From Phycisphaeraceae bacterium (GTDB lineage: Bacteria > Planctomycetota > Phycisphaerae > Phycisphaerales > UBA1924): a DNA stretch of 64,000 bases. The stretch lies in the NCBI GenBank assembly GCA_019636655.1, contig JAHBXB010000006.1, positions 62,001 through 126,000 of the forward strand, in the 5' to 3' direction. Both the position numbers and the translations under genes were made by a program. Below the pieces are notes generated by a model. It did not search any database, was not told the DNA's origin, and saw only the letters and a program-made list of their open reading frames with translations. Shown here in pieces: positions 23,823 to 32,639 of this stretch. Positions within the stretch are counted from its first letter, which is position 1. Every line of letters starts with the position of its first letter.

Positions 23823-25181
23823 ATGGCCTGCATGGCACACGCGGCGAGCGCAGGCACGGCACGACGAACGGACTACCGCAACGACGAGGCGTTCGCCCGG
23901 TCGATGGACCGGGCCGATCCGCTCGCGCCCTGGCGCCGGGAGTTCGAGTTTCCATCCCGCCTGGCGACTGGCAAGGGGGCAAGCCGGCGAGACTGCGTCT
24001 ACCTGGTCGGCAACTCGCTGGGCCTGATGCCGCGATCGGCGCGGGCGGCCGTTGAGCAGGAGCTGGACGACTGGGCCAGCCTGGGGGTCGAGGCGCACCT
24101 GAAGGGCCGCCAGCCGTGGTTCTCGTACCACGAGGTCTTCCGCGAGATGGGTGCCCGCTTGGTCGGGGCCAAGCCCGGCGAGGCGGTGATGATGAACTCC
24201 CTCACGGCCAACCTGCACCTGATGATGGTGTCGTTCTACCGGCCCACGAGTTTCCGCTACAAGATCGTCGTTGAGGACTCCCTCTTCCCGTCGGACAGCT
24301 ACGCGGTCGCCAGCCAGGCCGCGTTCCACGGGTTCGACCCGGACCAGGCGGTCGTCCGGCTCAAGCCCCGGCAGGGCGAACAGACCCTGCGCACCGAGGA
24401 CATCGTCGACTACCTCCGCGACGAGGGCGAGACCGTGGCCCTGGTCATGCTGGGCGCGGTGAACTACCTGACCGGGCAGTGGTTCGAGATGGAGAAGATC
24501 ACCGCAGCGGGCAAGGAACAGGGCTGCATGGTCGGCTGGGACCTCGCCCATGCCGCGGGCAACGTGCCGATGCGGCTGCACGACTGGGGCGTCGATTTCG
24601 CCGCGTGGTGCTCGTACAAGTACCTCAACTCCGGTCCCGGCGCAGTCGCCGGCTGCTTCGTCCACCAGCGACACGCCAAGGACTCCTCCCTGCCGCGGTT
24701 CGCCGGCTGGTGGGGGAACGATCCGAAGACTCGCTTCCGCATGGAGCCCGGGTTTGTTGCCAGGCCCGGGGCGGACGGCTGGCAGCTCAGCAACCCGCCG
24801 ATCCTGGCGATGGCCCCGCTCAAAGCCTCCCTCGAGATCTTCGACCAGGTCGGGATGGCGGCGCTGCGGAAGAAGTCGCTCGCCCTGACCGGGTACCTTG
24901 AGTGGATCGTGGACACCGTCGCGGGACAGGCTGTTGAAATCGTGACGCCGCGGGATCCGCGGCAGCGGGGGGCCCACCTCTCCCTCGCGGTGCGCGCCGG
25001 GGACGGCGGGGCTCGGGCGAAGAAGAACCCGAGCCGCTCGCTCTTCGACCGCCTGACCCAAGCCGGGGTGGTGTGCGATTTCCGCGAGCCGAACGTGATC
25101 CGCGCCGCGCCGGCGCCGCTGTACTGTTCGTTCCACGACGTGTGGCGCTTCGGCAAGGCGCTCGAATCCGCCCTGACGTGA
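23823..25181 (+). CDS. kynU: Kynureninase
   Basis: A PLP enzyme of about 452 residues that cleaves kynurenine or 3-hydroxykynurenine to (3-hydroxy)anthranilate and alanine. The PLP lysine is Lys266 in 'CSYKYLNSGPG'; other family blocks are 'YLVGNSLGLMP', 'MNSLTANLHLMMVSFYRPT', 'FPSDSYAVASQ', 'GWDLAHAAGNVPMRLHDWGVDFA' and 'WQLSNPPIL'. The start is uncertain: GTG 23790 overlaps the dprA stop, and ATGs at 23823 and 23832 follow; none has a clear ribosome site. kmo begins 19 nt downstream, forming a kynU-kmo-kynB operon. Confidence 0.96.
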   Translation: MACMAHAASAGTARRTDYRNDEAFARSMDRADPLAPWRREFEFPSRLATGKGASRRDCVYLVGNSLGLMPRSARAAVEQELDDWASLGVEAHLKGRQPWFSYHEVFREMGARLVGAKPGEAVMMNSLTANLHLMMVSFYRPTSFRYKIVVEDSLFPSDSYAVASQAAFHGFDPDQAVVRLKPRQGEQTLRTEDIVDYLRDEGETVALVMLGAVNYLTGQWFEMEKITAAGKEQGCMVGWDLAHAAGNVPMRLHDWGVDFAAWCSYKYLNSGPGAVAGCFVHQRHAKDSSLPRFAGWWGNDPKTRFRMEPGFVARPGADGWQLSNPPILAMAPLKASLEIFDQVGMAALRKKSLALTGYLEWIVDTVAGQAVEIVTPRDPRQRGAHLSLAVRAGDGGARAKKNPSRSLFDRLTQAGVVCDFREPNVIRAAPAPLYCSFHDVWRFGKALESALT

Positions 25182-25200
25182 GCGACTCCCAGGAGCCCCG

Positions 25201-26616
25201 ATGGCCATCGGAGACGGCAAGAAGGTCGTGATCGTCGGGGCCGGGCTCGCCGGTTCGCTCATGGCGTGCTACCTCGCGGACCTGGGCTACGAGATCCACG
25301 TCTACGAGCGCCGCCCGGACCCGCGCAAGAAGGGGTACGTCGGCGGACGATCGATCAACCTCGCCCTCTCGGCGCGGGGCATCAAGGGCCTCGCCGGCGC
25401 TGGGCTCGACAAAAAAGTCCTTGCCGAGGCCATCCCGATGCGCGGCCGGATGGTGCACCCCGTCTCGGGCCCCCTCGCTTTCCAGGCCTACAGCAAGAAT
25501 CGCTCCGACGCGATCAACTCGATCTCCCGCGGCGGACTCAACCTCCTCCTGATCGAGGCCGCGGCGAAACGCCCCGGCGTGAAGTTCTACTTTGACCAGC
25601 GGTGCCTCGACGTCGGCCTCGACGCACCGAGCGTGACCTTCAAGGACCAGCGGCCGGCCGAGGAAGGCGGCGCCGGGCTCACCGGCAGGGTCGAGGCCGA
25701 CCTGGTCATCGGGGCCGACGGCGCCTTCTCCGCGGTCCGCGCCCGGATGCAGATCCAGGACCGCTTCGAGTACAGCCAGTCATACCTCGGTCACGGGTAC
25801 AAGGAACTCCACATCCCCGCCCGCCGGGGGCGCTCCGGGCCCGAGTTCGCGATGGAGCCCAACGCGCTGCACATCTGGCCGCGGGGCGGCTCGATGATGA
25901 TCGCGCTGCCGAACCCGGACAAGAGCTTCACCTGCACGCTCTTCTGGCCCTTCGAAGGGCCTCACGGGTTCGGTAACCTCAAGACGCCCGAGCAGGTCGA
26001 GCGGTTCTTCAAGGGGAACTACCCCGACTTCCCCGCCCTCAGCCCCTCCTTCGTGCAGGACTATCTGACCAACCCGGTCAGTTCGCTGGTCACAGTGCGG
26101 TGCGCACCTTGGTGGACGCCGGGCTCCAAGCCGCGGCAGATCACGGGCGGTGTCGGCGGGACCGTCCTGATCGGCGATGCCGCCCACGCGATCGTCCCGT
26201 TCTTCGGGCAGGGAATGAACTGCGCGTTCGAGGACTGCACCGCGCTCGCCGAGTGCCTCAAGCGGTTCGGCGGCGACCTGACCAGGGCCCTGCCGCAGTA
26301 CGGCGAGGATCGGACCGACAACGCCGAGGCGATCGCCGACATGGCGATCACCAACTTCATCGAGATGCGGGACAAGGTTGCGTCACGGGCATTCCGGGCA
26401 AAGAAGAAGCTCGAGCACGCCCTCCATGCGATTCTTCCCGGTCACTTCGTGCCGCTCTACAACATGGTGAGCTTCTCGACCATCCCTTACGCCGAGGCGC
26501 GCCGGCGGGCGCAGCGGCAATCCCAGGTGATCCAGGCCGTGGCCATCTGGGCTGGCGTTGTCGTCGGTGGGCTTGCGCTGGGCATGCTCATCGGACGCCT
26601 GCGCGCCGGCGGGTGA
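25201..26616 (+). CDS. kmo: Kynurenine 3-monooxygenase
   Basis: A 471-residue FAD enzyme that hydroxylates kynurenine with NADPH and O2. The dinucleotide motif 'VIVGAGLAGSLMACYLADLG' is at the N-terminus, followed by 'GRSINLALSARG'; 'DLVIGADGAFSAVR', 'HGYKELHIP' and 'VLIGDAAHAIVPFFGQGMNCAFEDC' are the other diagnostic blocks. A hydrophobic helix at the very C-terminus (about 447-467, 'AVAIWAGVVVGGLALGMLIG') suggests membrane tethering, as in the mitochondrial enzyme. AGGAG precedes the ATG by about 5 nt. Second gene of the kyn operon. Confidence 0.95.
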   Translation: MAIGDGKKVVIVGAGLAGSLMACYLADLGYEIHVYERRPDPRKKGYVGGRSINLALSARGIKGLAGAGLDKKVLAEAIPMRGRMVHPVSGPLAFQAYSKNRSDAINSISRGGLNLLLIEAAAKRPGVKFYFDQRCLDVGLDAPSVTFKDQRPAEEGGAGLTGRVEADLVIGADGAFSAVRARMQIQDRFEYSQSYLGHGYKELHIPARRGRSGPEFAMEPNALHIWPRGGSMMIALPNPDKSFTCTLFWPFEGPHGFGNLKTPEQVERFFKGNYPDFPALSPSFVQDYLTNPVSSLVTVRCAPWWTPGSKPRQITGGVGGTVLIGDAAHAIVPFFGQGMNCAFEDCTALAECLKRFGGDLTRALPQYGEDRTDNAEAIADMAITNFIEMRDKVASRAFRAKKKLEHALHAILPGHFVPLYNMVSFSTIPYAEARRRAQRQSQVIQAVAIWAGVVVGGLALGMLIGRLRAGG

Positions 26617-26648
26617 GGATGCCGTCATTCTCCACAGGAGAGATTGCC

Positions 26649-27296
26649 ATGCCGCCGAAGATCTACGACATCACTCCACCGGTCACGGAGCGGCTCGGCG
26701 TCTGGCCCGGCGACACGCCGATGTCGCGCGAGGTGCTGTGCGAGATCGAGAAGGGGGCGAGCATCACCCTCAGCACGATCCGCGCCACCGTCCACCTGGG
26801 GGCTCACGCCGATGGTCCCAACCACTACGGCGCCGGCGCCCCCGCGATCAGCGAGCGGTCCCTCGACTACTACCTCGGGTCGTGCGATGTGGTCGAGGCC
26901 GGTGTCGCGCGGGGCCTCCGCGTGGAACCGGACGACATCAGAACGCAGGCCGGCCGCGGCCTCGCGGCGATTCGCCACCCTCGCATACTCATCCGCACCG
27001 GTACCTACCCCGATGCCGAGGACTTCAGCAGAGACTTTGCCGGGCTCTCGGTTGAGCTGATCGACGCCCTTGCGGCCCGGGGCGTGGTGACAGTCGGCAT
27101 CGACACTCCCAGCGTCGACCTCTTCGATTCCAAGAACCTCCCCGCGCACAAGGCGATCCTGGCTCATGACATGGCGATCCTCGAGGGGATCGACCTTCGC
27201 GGGGTTCCGCTCGGGTCCTATGAACTGATCGCCCTGCCGCTGAAACTCGTCGGGTTCGACGCCAGCCCGGTCCGGGCCGTGCTCCGCAGCCTGTAG
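26649..27296 (+). CDS. kynB: Kynurenine formamidase (arylformamidase, KynB type)
   Basis: A 215-residue metal-dependent cyclase-family hydrolase that converts N-formylkynurenine to kynurenine. The metal motif is His49, His53, Asp55 and His59 in 'VHLGAHADGPNHYG'; 'GVWPGDTP' near residue 20 and 'GIDTPSVDLFDSKNLPAH' are typical of bacterial KynB. AGGAGA is 7 nt before ATG 26649. It is the last gene of kynU-kmo-kynB. No tryptophan 2,3-dioxygenase, the preceding step, is in the window. Confidence 0.94.
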   Translation: MPPKIYDITPPVTERLGVWPGDTPMSREVLCEIEKGASITLSTIRATVHLGAHADGPNHYGAGAPAISERSLDYYLGSCDVVEAGVARGLRVEPDDIRTQAGRGLAAIRHPRILIRTGTYPDAEDFSRDFAGLSVELIDALAARGVVTVGIDTPSVDLFDSKNLPAHKAILAHDMAILEGIDLRGVPLGSYELIALPLKLVGFDASPVRAVLRSL

Positions 27297-27316
27297 GCCC
27301 GCCCCGCGCGCCGCCG

Positions 27317-27754
27317 TCACGGAACCGTTGCGACAATCTTCACTTCAAAGGCGATCGGCGCGTTGCCGCCCTGCGGGAGGGCCCCGATCTGAATCGTCGT
27401 GCGCGTCGGCTGGTTCGGGCCCGGCGGGAAGTACTCAGCCCACAAGCGGTTGTATACGGCGAAATCCCGCTTCATGTCCGTGAGGAACACGAGCACGTCG
27501 ACGATCCGGTCCCACGACGACCCCGCCTCGGCGAGGATCTCCCTCACGTTGTCGAAGCACGAGCGGACCTGGGCCTCGATGTCGTAGGACGCAACCACGC
27601 CGGAAGCGTCGAGCGTGACGCCGGGGATGTCCTTGCTGCCGCGCCGACGCGGGCCGACGCCCGAGAGAAACAGCAGGTTCCCCACCCGCCGTGCGTGCGG
27701 ATACGCCCCGACGGGTTCCGCCGCCTTCGCGCTGTTGGTGGCGTTGTTCGTCAT
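27317..27754 (-). CDS. RidA-family 2-aminomuconate deaminase candidate
   Basis: A 145-residue RidA/YjgF-fold protein ('GNLLFLSGVGPRRRGSKDIPGVTLD', 'FDNVREILAEAGSSWDRIVDVLVFLTDM', 'PTRTTIQIGALP'). The Arg in 'PTRTT' is the conserved substrate-carboxylate contact. The 'SGVGPRxRG' variant and its coupling to a muconic semialdehyde dehydrogenase gene resemble 2-aminomuconate deaminases of the nitrobenzoate/kynurenine routes, which hydrolyse 2-aminomuconate to 4-oxalocrotonate. GAGGAG sits 6 nt before the ATG. General imine hydrolase activity is the alternative. It converges with kynB (20 nt). Confidence 0.8.
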   Translation of the reverse strand: MTNNATNSAKAAEPVGAYPHARRVGNLLFLSGVGPRRRGSKDIPGVTLDASGVVASYDIEAQVRSCFDNVREILAEAGSSWDRIVDVLVFLTDMKRDFAVYNRLWAEYFPPGPNQPTRTTIQIGALPQGGNAPIAFEVKIVATVP

Positions 27755-27791
27755 GGTGCACTCCTCGCCGGGGTGGAGCCGTCAGCGGCCG

Positions 27792-29303
27792 CTACAGCCT
27801 CACGCACACGTTCTTGGCCTCGGTAAAGAACTTCACCGCATCCCACCCCCCCTCGCGGCCGACTCCGCTCTGCTTCATCCCCCCAAAGGGCGTCCGCAGA
27901 TCGCGCACCATCCAGCAGTTGGCCCAGATGATCCCCGCGTCCAGGACGGAGGCGACGCGGTGCAGGCGCGATGCGTCGGAGGTGAACAGCGTCGCCGCGA
28001 GCCCGTACGGAGTTCCATTGGCGAGTGCGATCGCCTCATCCTCGTCGTCAAACGGCTGCAGCGTGACGACCGGGCCGAAGATCTCCTCCTGCTCTACGCG
28101 GCAGGAAGGATTGAGCCCGCTGATCACCGTCGGCAGGTAGAACGCCCCGGCACGGACCCGCGCCGGGAGCGACGCCGGATCGGGCCGGGCCCCGCCGCAG
28201 TGCACCGTCCCGTCCAGTTCGCGGGCCGCCTTCACGAGAGAGTCCACCTTCTCCAGGTGGGCCGCGCCGACCAGCGATCCGAGTTGTGTCCGCTCGTCGC
28301 GAGGGTCGCCCGGACGCATGGCCCGAGCCATCTCGGCCAGTTGCTCCAGCACACGGGGGAACACGCGCCGGTGCACCAGCAGCCTCGAGCCGCACAGGCA
28401 GATCTGGCCCTGGTTCGTGAACGCCGCGCGGCAGGCTGTCTCGATCGCGCCCGCCGGTCCGTCGAGCCGCGCATCGTCGAACACGATGAACGGGTTCTTG
28501 CCACCCAGTTCGAGAGACACCCGCTTGAGCATCGAGCCGCCGGTCTCGCCGATCCACCGCCCAACCGGTGTCGATCCGGTGAACGAGATCGTGGGAACCT
28601 CTGGGTGGCGGACGATCTCGCTGCCGCACCCCAGGCCCGTGCCGTGCACGATGTTCACCACGCCCGGCGGCAGCCCCGCTTCGCCGAACAACTCCGCCAG
28701 CAGGTGCGCCGTCATCGGCGTCACCTCGGAGGGTTTCGCAACGCAGGTGTTCCCCGTCGCGATCGCCGGCGCGATCTTCCACGTCAGCAGGTACAGCGGC
28801 AGGTTCCACGGCGAGATCAGCCCGGCGACGCCGCGCGGCCGGCGAAGCGTGTAGTTGATCGCCCTGCCCGACTGGCCGCTCGATGGCGACGGACCCGAGG
28901 AGGCGATGTCCGTTTCGTGGAACTCCGATGATGTGTGCAGGATCGCGGTCGCGAAGAACCGGAAGTTCGCCGCGGAACGGGGCACATCCACCGCGCGGGC
29001 GAGCGAGACCGGTTTGCCGGAGTCCGTCGACTCGGCCTCGGCGAGCCGATCGAGGTTGGCATCGATCAGGTCGGCGAGCCTGAGGAGGATGCGCGCACGC
29101 TCCCCCGCGGGCGTGGCCGACCACTCCGGGAACGCGCCCGCAGCGGCATCGACCGCGGCCTGCACATCGCGTCCGTCCGAATCGGGCACGACTCCATACG
29201 CCGCGCCCGTCGCAGGCTCGATGTTGTCCAGGTAGGCTCCGCCCGCGGGCGGCACGAACCGGCCGTCGATGAAGTTCGCGAGTTGCGCAGGAAGCGTCGG
29301 CAT
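27792..29303 (-). CDS. 2-aminomuconic semialdehyde dehydrogenase
   Basis: A 503-residue NAD-dependent aldehyde dehydrogenase. Catalytic residues: Asn167 ('SPWNLPL'), Glu265 ('LELGGKN') and Cys302 ('NQGQICLCGSR'). The C-terminal 'WANCWMVRDLRTPFGGMKQSGVGREGG' is the mark of the 2-hydroxy/2-aminomuconic semialdehyde and ALDH8 group. With the deaminase 37 nt downstream and the kyn genes opposite, it should oxidise the product formed after decarboxylation of aminocarboxymuconate semialdehyde. The decarboxylase for that step is not in the window. ATG 29303 begins the homologous region; upstream open frame is not conserved. Confidence 0.88.
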   Translation of the reverse strand: MPTLPAQLANFIDGRFVPPAGGAYLDNIEPATGAAYGVVPDSDGRDVQAAVDAAAGAFPEWSATPAGERARILLRLADLIDANLDRLAEAESTDSGKPVSLARAVDVPRSAANFRFFATAILHTSSEFHETDIASSGPSPSSGQSGRAINYTLRRPRGVAGLISPWNLPLYLLTWKIAPAIATGNTCVAKPSEVTPMTAHLLAELFGEAGLPPGVVNIVHGTGLGCGSEIVRHPEVPTISFTGSTPVGRWIGETGGSMLKRVSLELGGKNPFIVFDDARLDGPAGAIETACRAAFTNQGQICLCGSRLLVHRRVFPRVLEQLAEMARAMRPGDPRDERTQLGSLVGAAHLEKVDSLVKAARELDGTVHCGGARPDPASLPARVRAGAFYLPTVISGLNPSCRVEQEEIFGPVVTLQPFDDEDEAIALANGTPYGLAATLFTSDASRLHRVASVLDAGIIWANCWMVRDLRTPFGGMKQSGVGREGGWDAVKFFTEAKNVCVRL

Positions 29304-29356
29304 GGTGGCGTCCCCCGAGCGTGTGGGGGTGCCCCAGTCTATCGCGCCGCCATCGC

Positions 29357-30385
29357 CTACAGGCGCCCGGACGCCCTCGCCGCGCCCGCGGACAGCTCGG
29401 AGAGCGCCCCGGAGAATGCACCGAGCTGCCGACTGAGTTCGTGGCGCAGCGAGTCCACAATTCCGGCAATCGCCGGCGGCAGCGGCGGCGCCTCTGCGCC
29501 GTCGGAGCCCGGCTGCGGCTCCAGCAACACCCCCCGCCACGGCTCGAGCCGCTCGATCATCTCCGCGAGCCGCGTGATCAGCTCGCGGTGCGCGGCCACC
29601 GTCTCCGACACCGACTCAGAGGCCCCACGGAGTTCGCTTGTCCTTGCCTCCAGGATCGACTGCGCCGACCTGCACAGGTCCACCGCGTCGCGCAGCGATT
29701 CCTGGAGCGAATCGTGCTCGCGCCGGAACCGATCCGTCTCGTCTGAGGCGACCACCAGCGATTGCCCAAGCACCGTCCTCGCCGACTCGGTCTGCTGGCG
29801 GATCGAATCCAGCTGCGCCGCGGCCTGCGTCGATCGCGACAGCAGCGACTCGGCCCGTGCGATCACCGCCGGCAACGCCTCGGCCGATGGCGACACGAGC
29901 ACATCGGCCCGGCTCACCAGGCCCCGCAGCGACTTGGTCTGCTCGTCCCCGACTCCCTCGATCGTCCGTGCAAAGTGGGCCGTGCGTTCCGCGATGATCT
30001 CGTCGGTGCGCTCCTGGAACTGCCGGACCGAAGAGGCCGAATCGGTCGCCCTTTCCAGCATCCTCTCGATCTGCTGCACCCGCGCATCCAGCGACGACAG
30101 CGTCGCCGCTGCCTGGTCCAGCCGGGCCTGCTGCACTTCGGCCGCGCTCCGGATCGCCTCCAGCGCCCGCTCGGCCCCGACCGTCGCGGCCCTGAGCGGC
30201 TCGATCTGTGCCGCCGCCCGCTCGATCAACGACTGCAGCGCCGCGGCGAACTCGCCGAGCGCGTTCTGGTCCACGACACGCGGCGACACAAACATCCCCG
30301 CCGGAACCTGACCGGGCAGGGGCTTCACCTCGACGGGCGCGGCGAGCGGGGCAACAGTCCGGGACGCTTGGGTCGAACGGGGCAT
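29357..30385 (-). CDS. Coiled-coil protein next to bactofilin genes
   Basis: A 342-residue soluble protein with no membrane segment and no family I recognise. A Pro-rich N-terminus (to about residue 35) is followed by a long helical coiled coil (about 40-270, e.g. 'LSSLDARVQQIERMLERATDSASSVRQFQERTDEIIAERTAHFARTIEG' in overlapping heptads), a Pro-rich linker and a C-terminal helix. The helical pattern is reminiscent of methyl-accepting chemotaxis-type or apolipoprotein-like bundles, but no signalling hairpin tip is visible. It follows two bactofilin-like genes on the same strand with a 60-nt gap, so a cytoskeletal partner role is plausible but unproven. Confidence 0.6.
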   Translation of the reverse strand: MPRSTQASRTVAPLAAPVEVKPLPGQVPAGMFVSPRVVDQNALGEFAAALQSLIERAAAQIEPLRAATVGAERALEAIRSAAEVQQARLDQAAATLSSLDARVQQIERMLERATDSASSVRQFQERTDEIIAERTAHFARTIEGVGDEQTKSLRGLVSRADVLVSPSAEALPAVIARAESLLSRSTQAAAQLDSIRQQTESARTVLGQSLVVASDETDRFRREHDSLQESLRDAVDLCRSAQSILEARTSELRGASESVSETVAAHRELITRLAEMIERLEPWRGVLLEPQPGSDGAEAPPLPPAIAGIVDSLRHELSRQLGAFSGALSELSAGAARASGRL

Positions 30386-30445
30386 GGTTCGGATCCGGGA
30401 GACCTCGGCGGGGTCCGCGAGGGACCACCGCGCACAGGCAGGTGG

Positions 30446-30976
30446 TTACGAAAACGCGGGCGCGAACAGCGATGCAAGGCGTGACCGCGGACGCGATGCT
30501 GCGGCGCGCGGGGGCTCATCGGGGACCTGGATCGGCGCGGCGGGCACACGGTCCTCGGCCGCGTCATCGACGGACTCCACAGGCGGGGTGATCTCGAAGT
30601 GCCCCGCGAGCACCGTCGAGCCCGGGTGGACGATCAGGGAGGACGCCCTGACGTTCCCGGAATGCACGGCCCCGGGCGCGAGGTAGAAGTGTCCCGGTGT
30701 CGCCGCCGACTCGGCCTGCAGCCGGCCGTGGACCTCGATGCCCCCGGATGCCTGAACAACCTTGGCGGTGACCCGTCCCCGCGCCGTGATGACCAGCCGC
30801 CCGCACGTCTGCAGCCGCGTCACCGACTGCGCCGCCTCGACGATCACGTCGGAGAGCCTCAGGTGCTGGTAGCACAGCGGGCACGTCAGCGTGATCGCCT
30901 GCGAACTCGCGGAGAACGAGCGCGAGCAGTTGTAGCAGAGGACCAGTCGTGGGGTGGGGTGGCGGGCCATCGACAT
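30446..30976 (-). CDS. Bactofilin-like protein with N-terminal zinc ribbon
   Basis: A 176-residue protein. Residues about 14-36 hold a zinc ribbon (CYNCSRSF ... CPLCYQHL), followed by a bactofilin-type beta-helix of about 100 residues with six-residue periodicity ('LVITARGRVTAKVVQASGGIEVHGRLQAE', 'SGNVRASSLIVHPGSTVLAGHFEI') and a Pro/Arg-rich tail. Bactofilins polymerise without nucleotides into filaments that position envelope enzymes. The start is uncertain between ATG 30976 and 30970; neither has a strong ribosome site. It lies 46 nt after the canonical bactofilin gene. Confidence 0.72.
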   Translation of the reverse strand: MSMARHPTPRLVLCYNCSRSFSASSQAITLTCPLCYQHLRLSDVIVEAAQSVTRLQTCGRLVITARGRVTAKVVQASGGIEVHGRLQAESAATPGHFYLAPGAVHSGNVRASSLIVHPGSTVLAGHFEITPPVESVDDAAEDRVPAAPIQVPDEPPRAAASRPRSRLASLFAPAFS

Positions 30977-31022
30977 GCGGGGTGCGAGGGACACGATCGG
31001 CCGCGAGCCTGGGCCCGGCGCC

Positions 31023-31538
31023 CTAGGCCTGCGGCGCCGCCGCCGGGCGGGGCTTTCCCATGCTGGCGAGCTTGGTCTCGAGGCCCGCAAGCGTGGCCTC
31101 CAGGTCCGCGGTGACAGTGGGGACCGGCGTCGCGCGGGCGCTGTTGTTCGTGCCCGGACGGGGCCGGGGCTGCGCGGGAGTCTCCGGGCGCGGGTTCGCC
31201 GGGGCGATCGACTCCGCCCCCGCGCCCACCCGGCAGTGGCCGATGAACGTCGCCCCCTGGACCACAACCAGCGTTCCGGCCGTGATGTTGCCGACAAGCC
31301 TCGCCTTGGCGCCCAGTTGCAGCGACTCGTGCGCCACGACATCGCCCTCGACCGAGCCGTCGATCTGGACCGTGTTGGCGGTCAGGTCGGCCTTGCACGA
31401 GCCGGTATCGCCGATGTGCAGGTCCGTCTTTGCTGAGATGGTGCCCTCGAACGTCCCCTGGATCCTCGCCGCGTTGTCAAAGGCCATGTCGCCCTTGATC
31501 ACCGAGCCGGGTCCGATGACCGTCACGTTGTCCGCCAT
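31023..31538 (-). CDS. Bactofilin family cytoskeletal protein
   Basis: A 171-residue polymer-forming protein with the standard bactofilin layout: a short N-terminal segment ('MADNVTVIGPGSVIKGDMAFDNAARIQG'), a right-handed beta-helix of repeating hydrophobic/Gly turns ('GTFEGTISAKTDLHIGDTGSCKADLTANTVQIDGSVEGDVVAHESLQLG' in overlapping turns), and a Pro-rich C-terminal tail of about 65 residues with a predicted helix. GGAGA is 8 nt before ATG 31538. It is the first gene of a three-gene minus-strand cluster (this, zinc-ribbon bactofilin, coiled-coil protein). Confidence 0.88.
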   Translation of the reverse strand: MADNVTVIGPGSVIKGDMAFDNAARIQGTFEGTISAKTDLHIGDTGSCKADLTANTVQIDGSVEGDVVAHESLQLGAKARLVGNITAGTLVVVQGATFIGHCRVGAGAESIAPANPRPETPAQPRPRPGTNNSARATPVPTVTADLEATLAGLETKLASMGKPRPAAAPQA

Positions 31539-31697
31539 GATGCATCTCTCCAGGGGCGCGTGGGGCGCGAGGGGCTCGTGCGGTGGGGGCATGGGCGCAC
31601 CCCGTGCTCAACTCATGGATCGGCCGCCACGGCGTCCCCCGGCCAGTTTTTGGGTCTTTGGCGGGGTTGCTCGCTCCACCGCCGTACGATTGCGACG

Positions 31698-32639
31698 ATG
31701 CAGCGCACCCCCGCACCGACGACCGGCCCCGGCGAGCGACTCCAGCGGATCCTGGCGGATGCCGGCGTCGGTTCGCGCCGAGCCTGCGAGGAGATGATCG
31801 AGGCCGGACGCGTCGAGGTGAACGGTGAGATTGTCCGCACCCTGCCCGTCTTCGCCCACCCCGGCGTCGACCGCATCCACGTGGACGGGCGTCCGGTCAA
31901 GACCATCGCCCCGGGCGCCGGCCGGCTCGGCAGCGTTGGGCGAGGTGTGTACGTCATGCTCTACAAGCCCGCCCGCACGGTGTGCACGACCAGCGACGAG
32001 TACGGCCGCCGGACCGTGCTGGACCTCGTCGACCATCCGACCGGCGCCCGCCTGTTTCCGGTCGGAAGGCTCGACTACGAGGCCGCCGGCCTGCTCCTGC
32101 TCACCAACGATGGCGACATGGCCCACCGCCTGACCCACGCCCGGTACGGCATCGCGCGCCGCTATCTCGTCGAGGTCGGGGGAACCGTCGAAGCCGAGAA
32201 ACTCCCAAAGATCGAGAAAGAGGCCACGCGGATCGGCCGCCTCGCGGCCAGGAGCGAGCGCAAGGCCGCCGGCCGCACCCCAGATGGCCCCGACCTGAAG
32301 AAGGGACGCGTCGGCATGCGGGTCGTCAAGGTCCCCGGCCAAGGTGAACGCAAGACCATCCTCGAGGTCACGCTGGCCGAGGGACGCAACAGGCAGGTCG
32401 GCGTTGTCCTGAAGCGGGCCGGGTACGGCGTCAAGAAGGTGCTCTGCGTGGGTCTCGGCCCCCTCTCCCTGAAAGGGCTGGCGGTCGGCCAATGGCGGGA
32501 ACTGGACCGGACCGAGGTCCGCACCCTCAAGAAGGCCGTCGGGCTGGGCGACGACAGGAAGCCGGCCGCGGCGGGCAACCGGCACAAGTCGACCAAGCCC
32601 GCTCCAGCAAAGGTCCCCTCCAACGGGAGAAGCAGGTGA
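31698..32639 (+). CDS. Pseudouridine synthase, RsuA/RluB family
   Basis: A 313-residue enzyme with an N-terminal S4 RNA-binding domain ('RLQRILADAGVGSRRACEEMIEAGRVEVNGEIV') and a catalytic domain with the nucleophile Asp126 in 'GRLDYEAAGLLLLTNDG'. It converts uridine to pseudouridine, most likely in 23S rRNA (RluB-like). Two departures: after 'EGRNRQV' the usual Arg-Arg-Met is replaced by 'GVVLKRAG', and a basic insertion of about 35 residues ('RSERKAAGRTPDGPDLKKGRVG') interrupts the domain. The C-terminal tail is lysine-rich. Its stop overlaps the start of the YihY gene. Confidence 0.9.
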   Translation: MQRTPAPTTGPGERLQRILADAGVGSRRACEEMIEAGRVEVNGEIVRTLPVFAHPGVDRIHVDGRPVKTIAPGAGRLGSVGRGVYVMLYKPARTVCTTSDEYGRRTVLDLVDHPTGARLFPVGRLDYEAAGLLLLTNDGDMAHRLTHARYGIARRYLVEVGGTVEAEKLPKIEKEATRIGRLAARSERKAAGRTPDGPDLKKGRVGMRVVKVPGQGERKTILEVTLAEGRNRQVGVVLKRAGYGVKKVLCVGLGPLSLKGLAVGQWRELDRTEVRTLKKAVGLGDDRKPAAAGNRHKSTKPAPAKVPSNGRSR

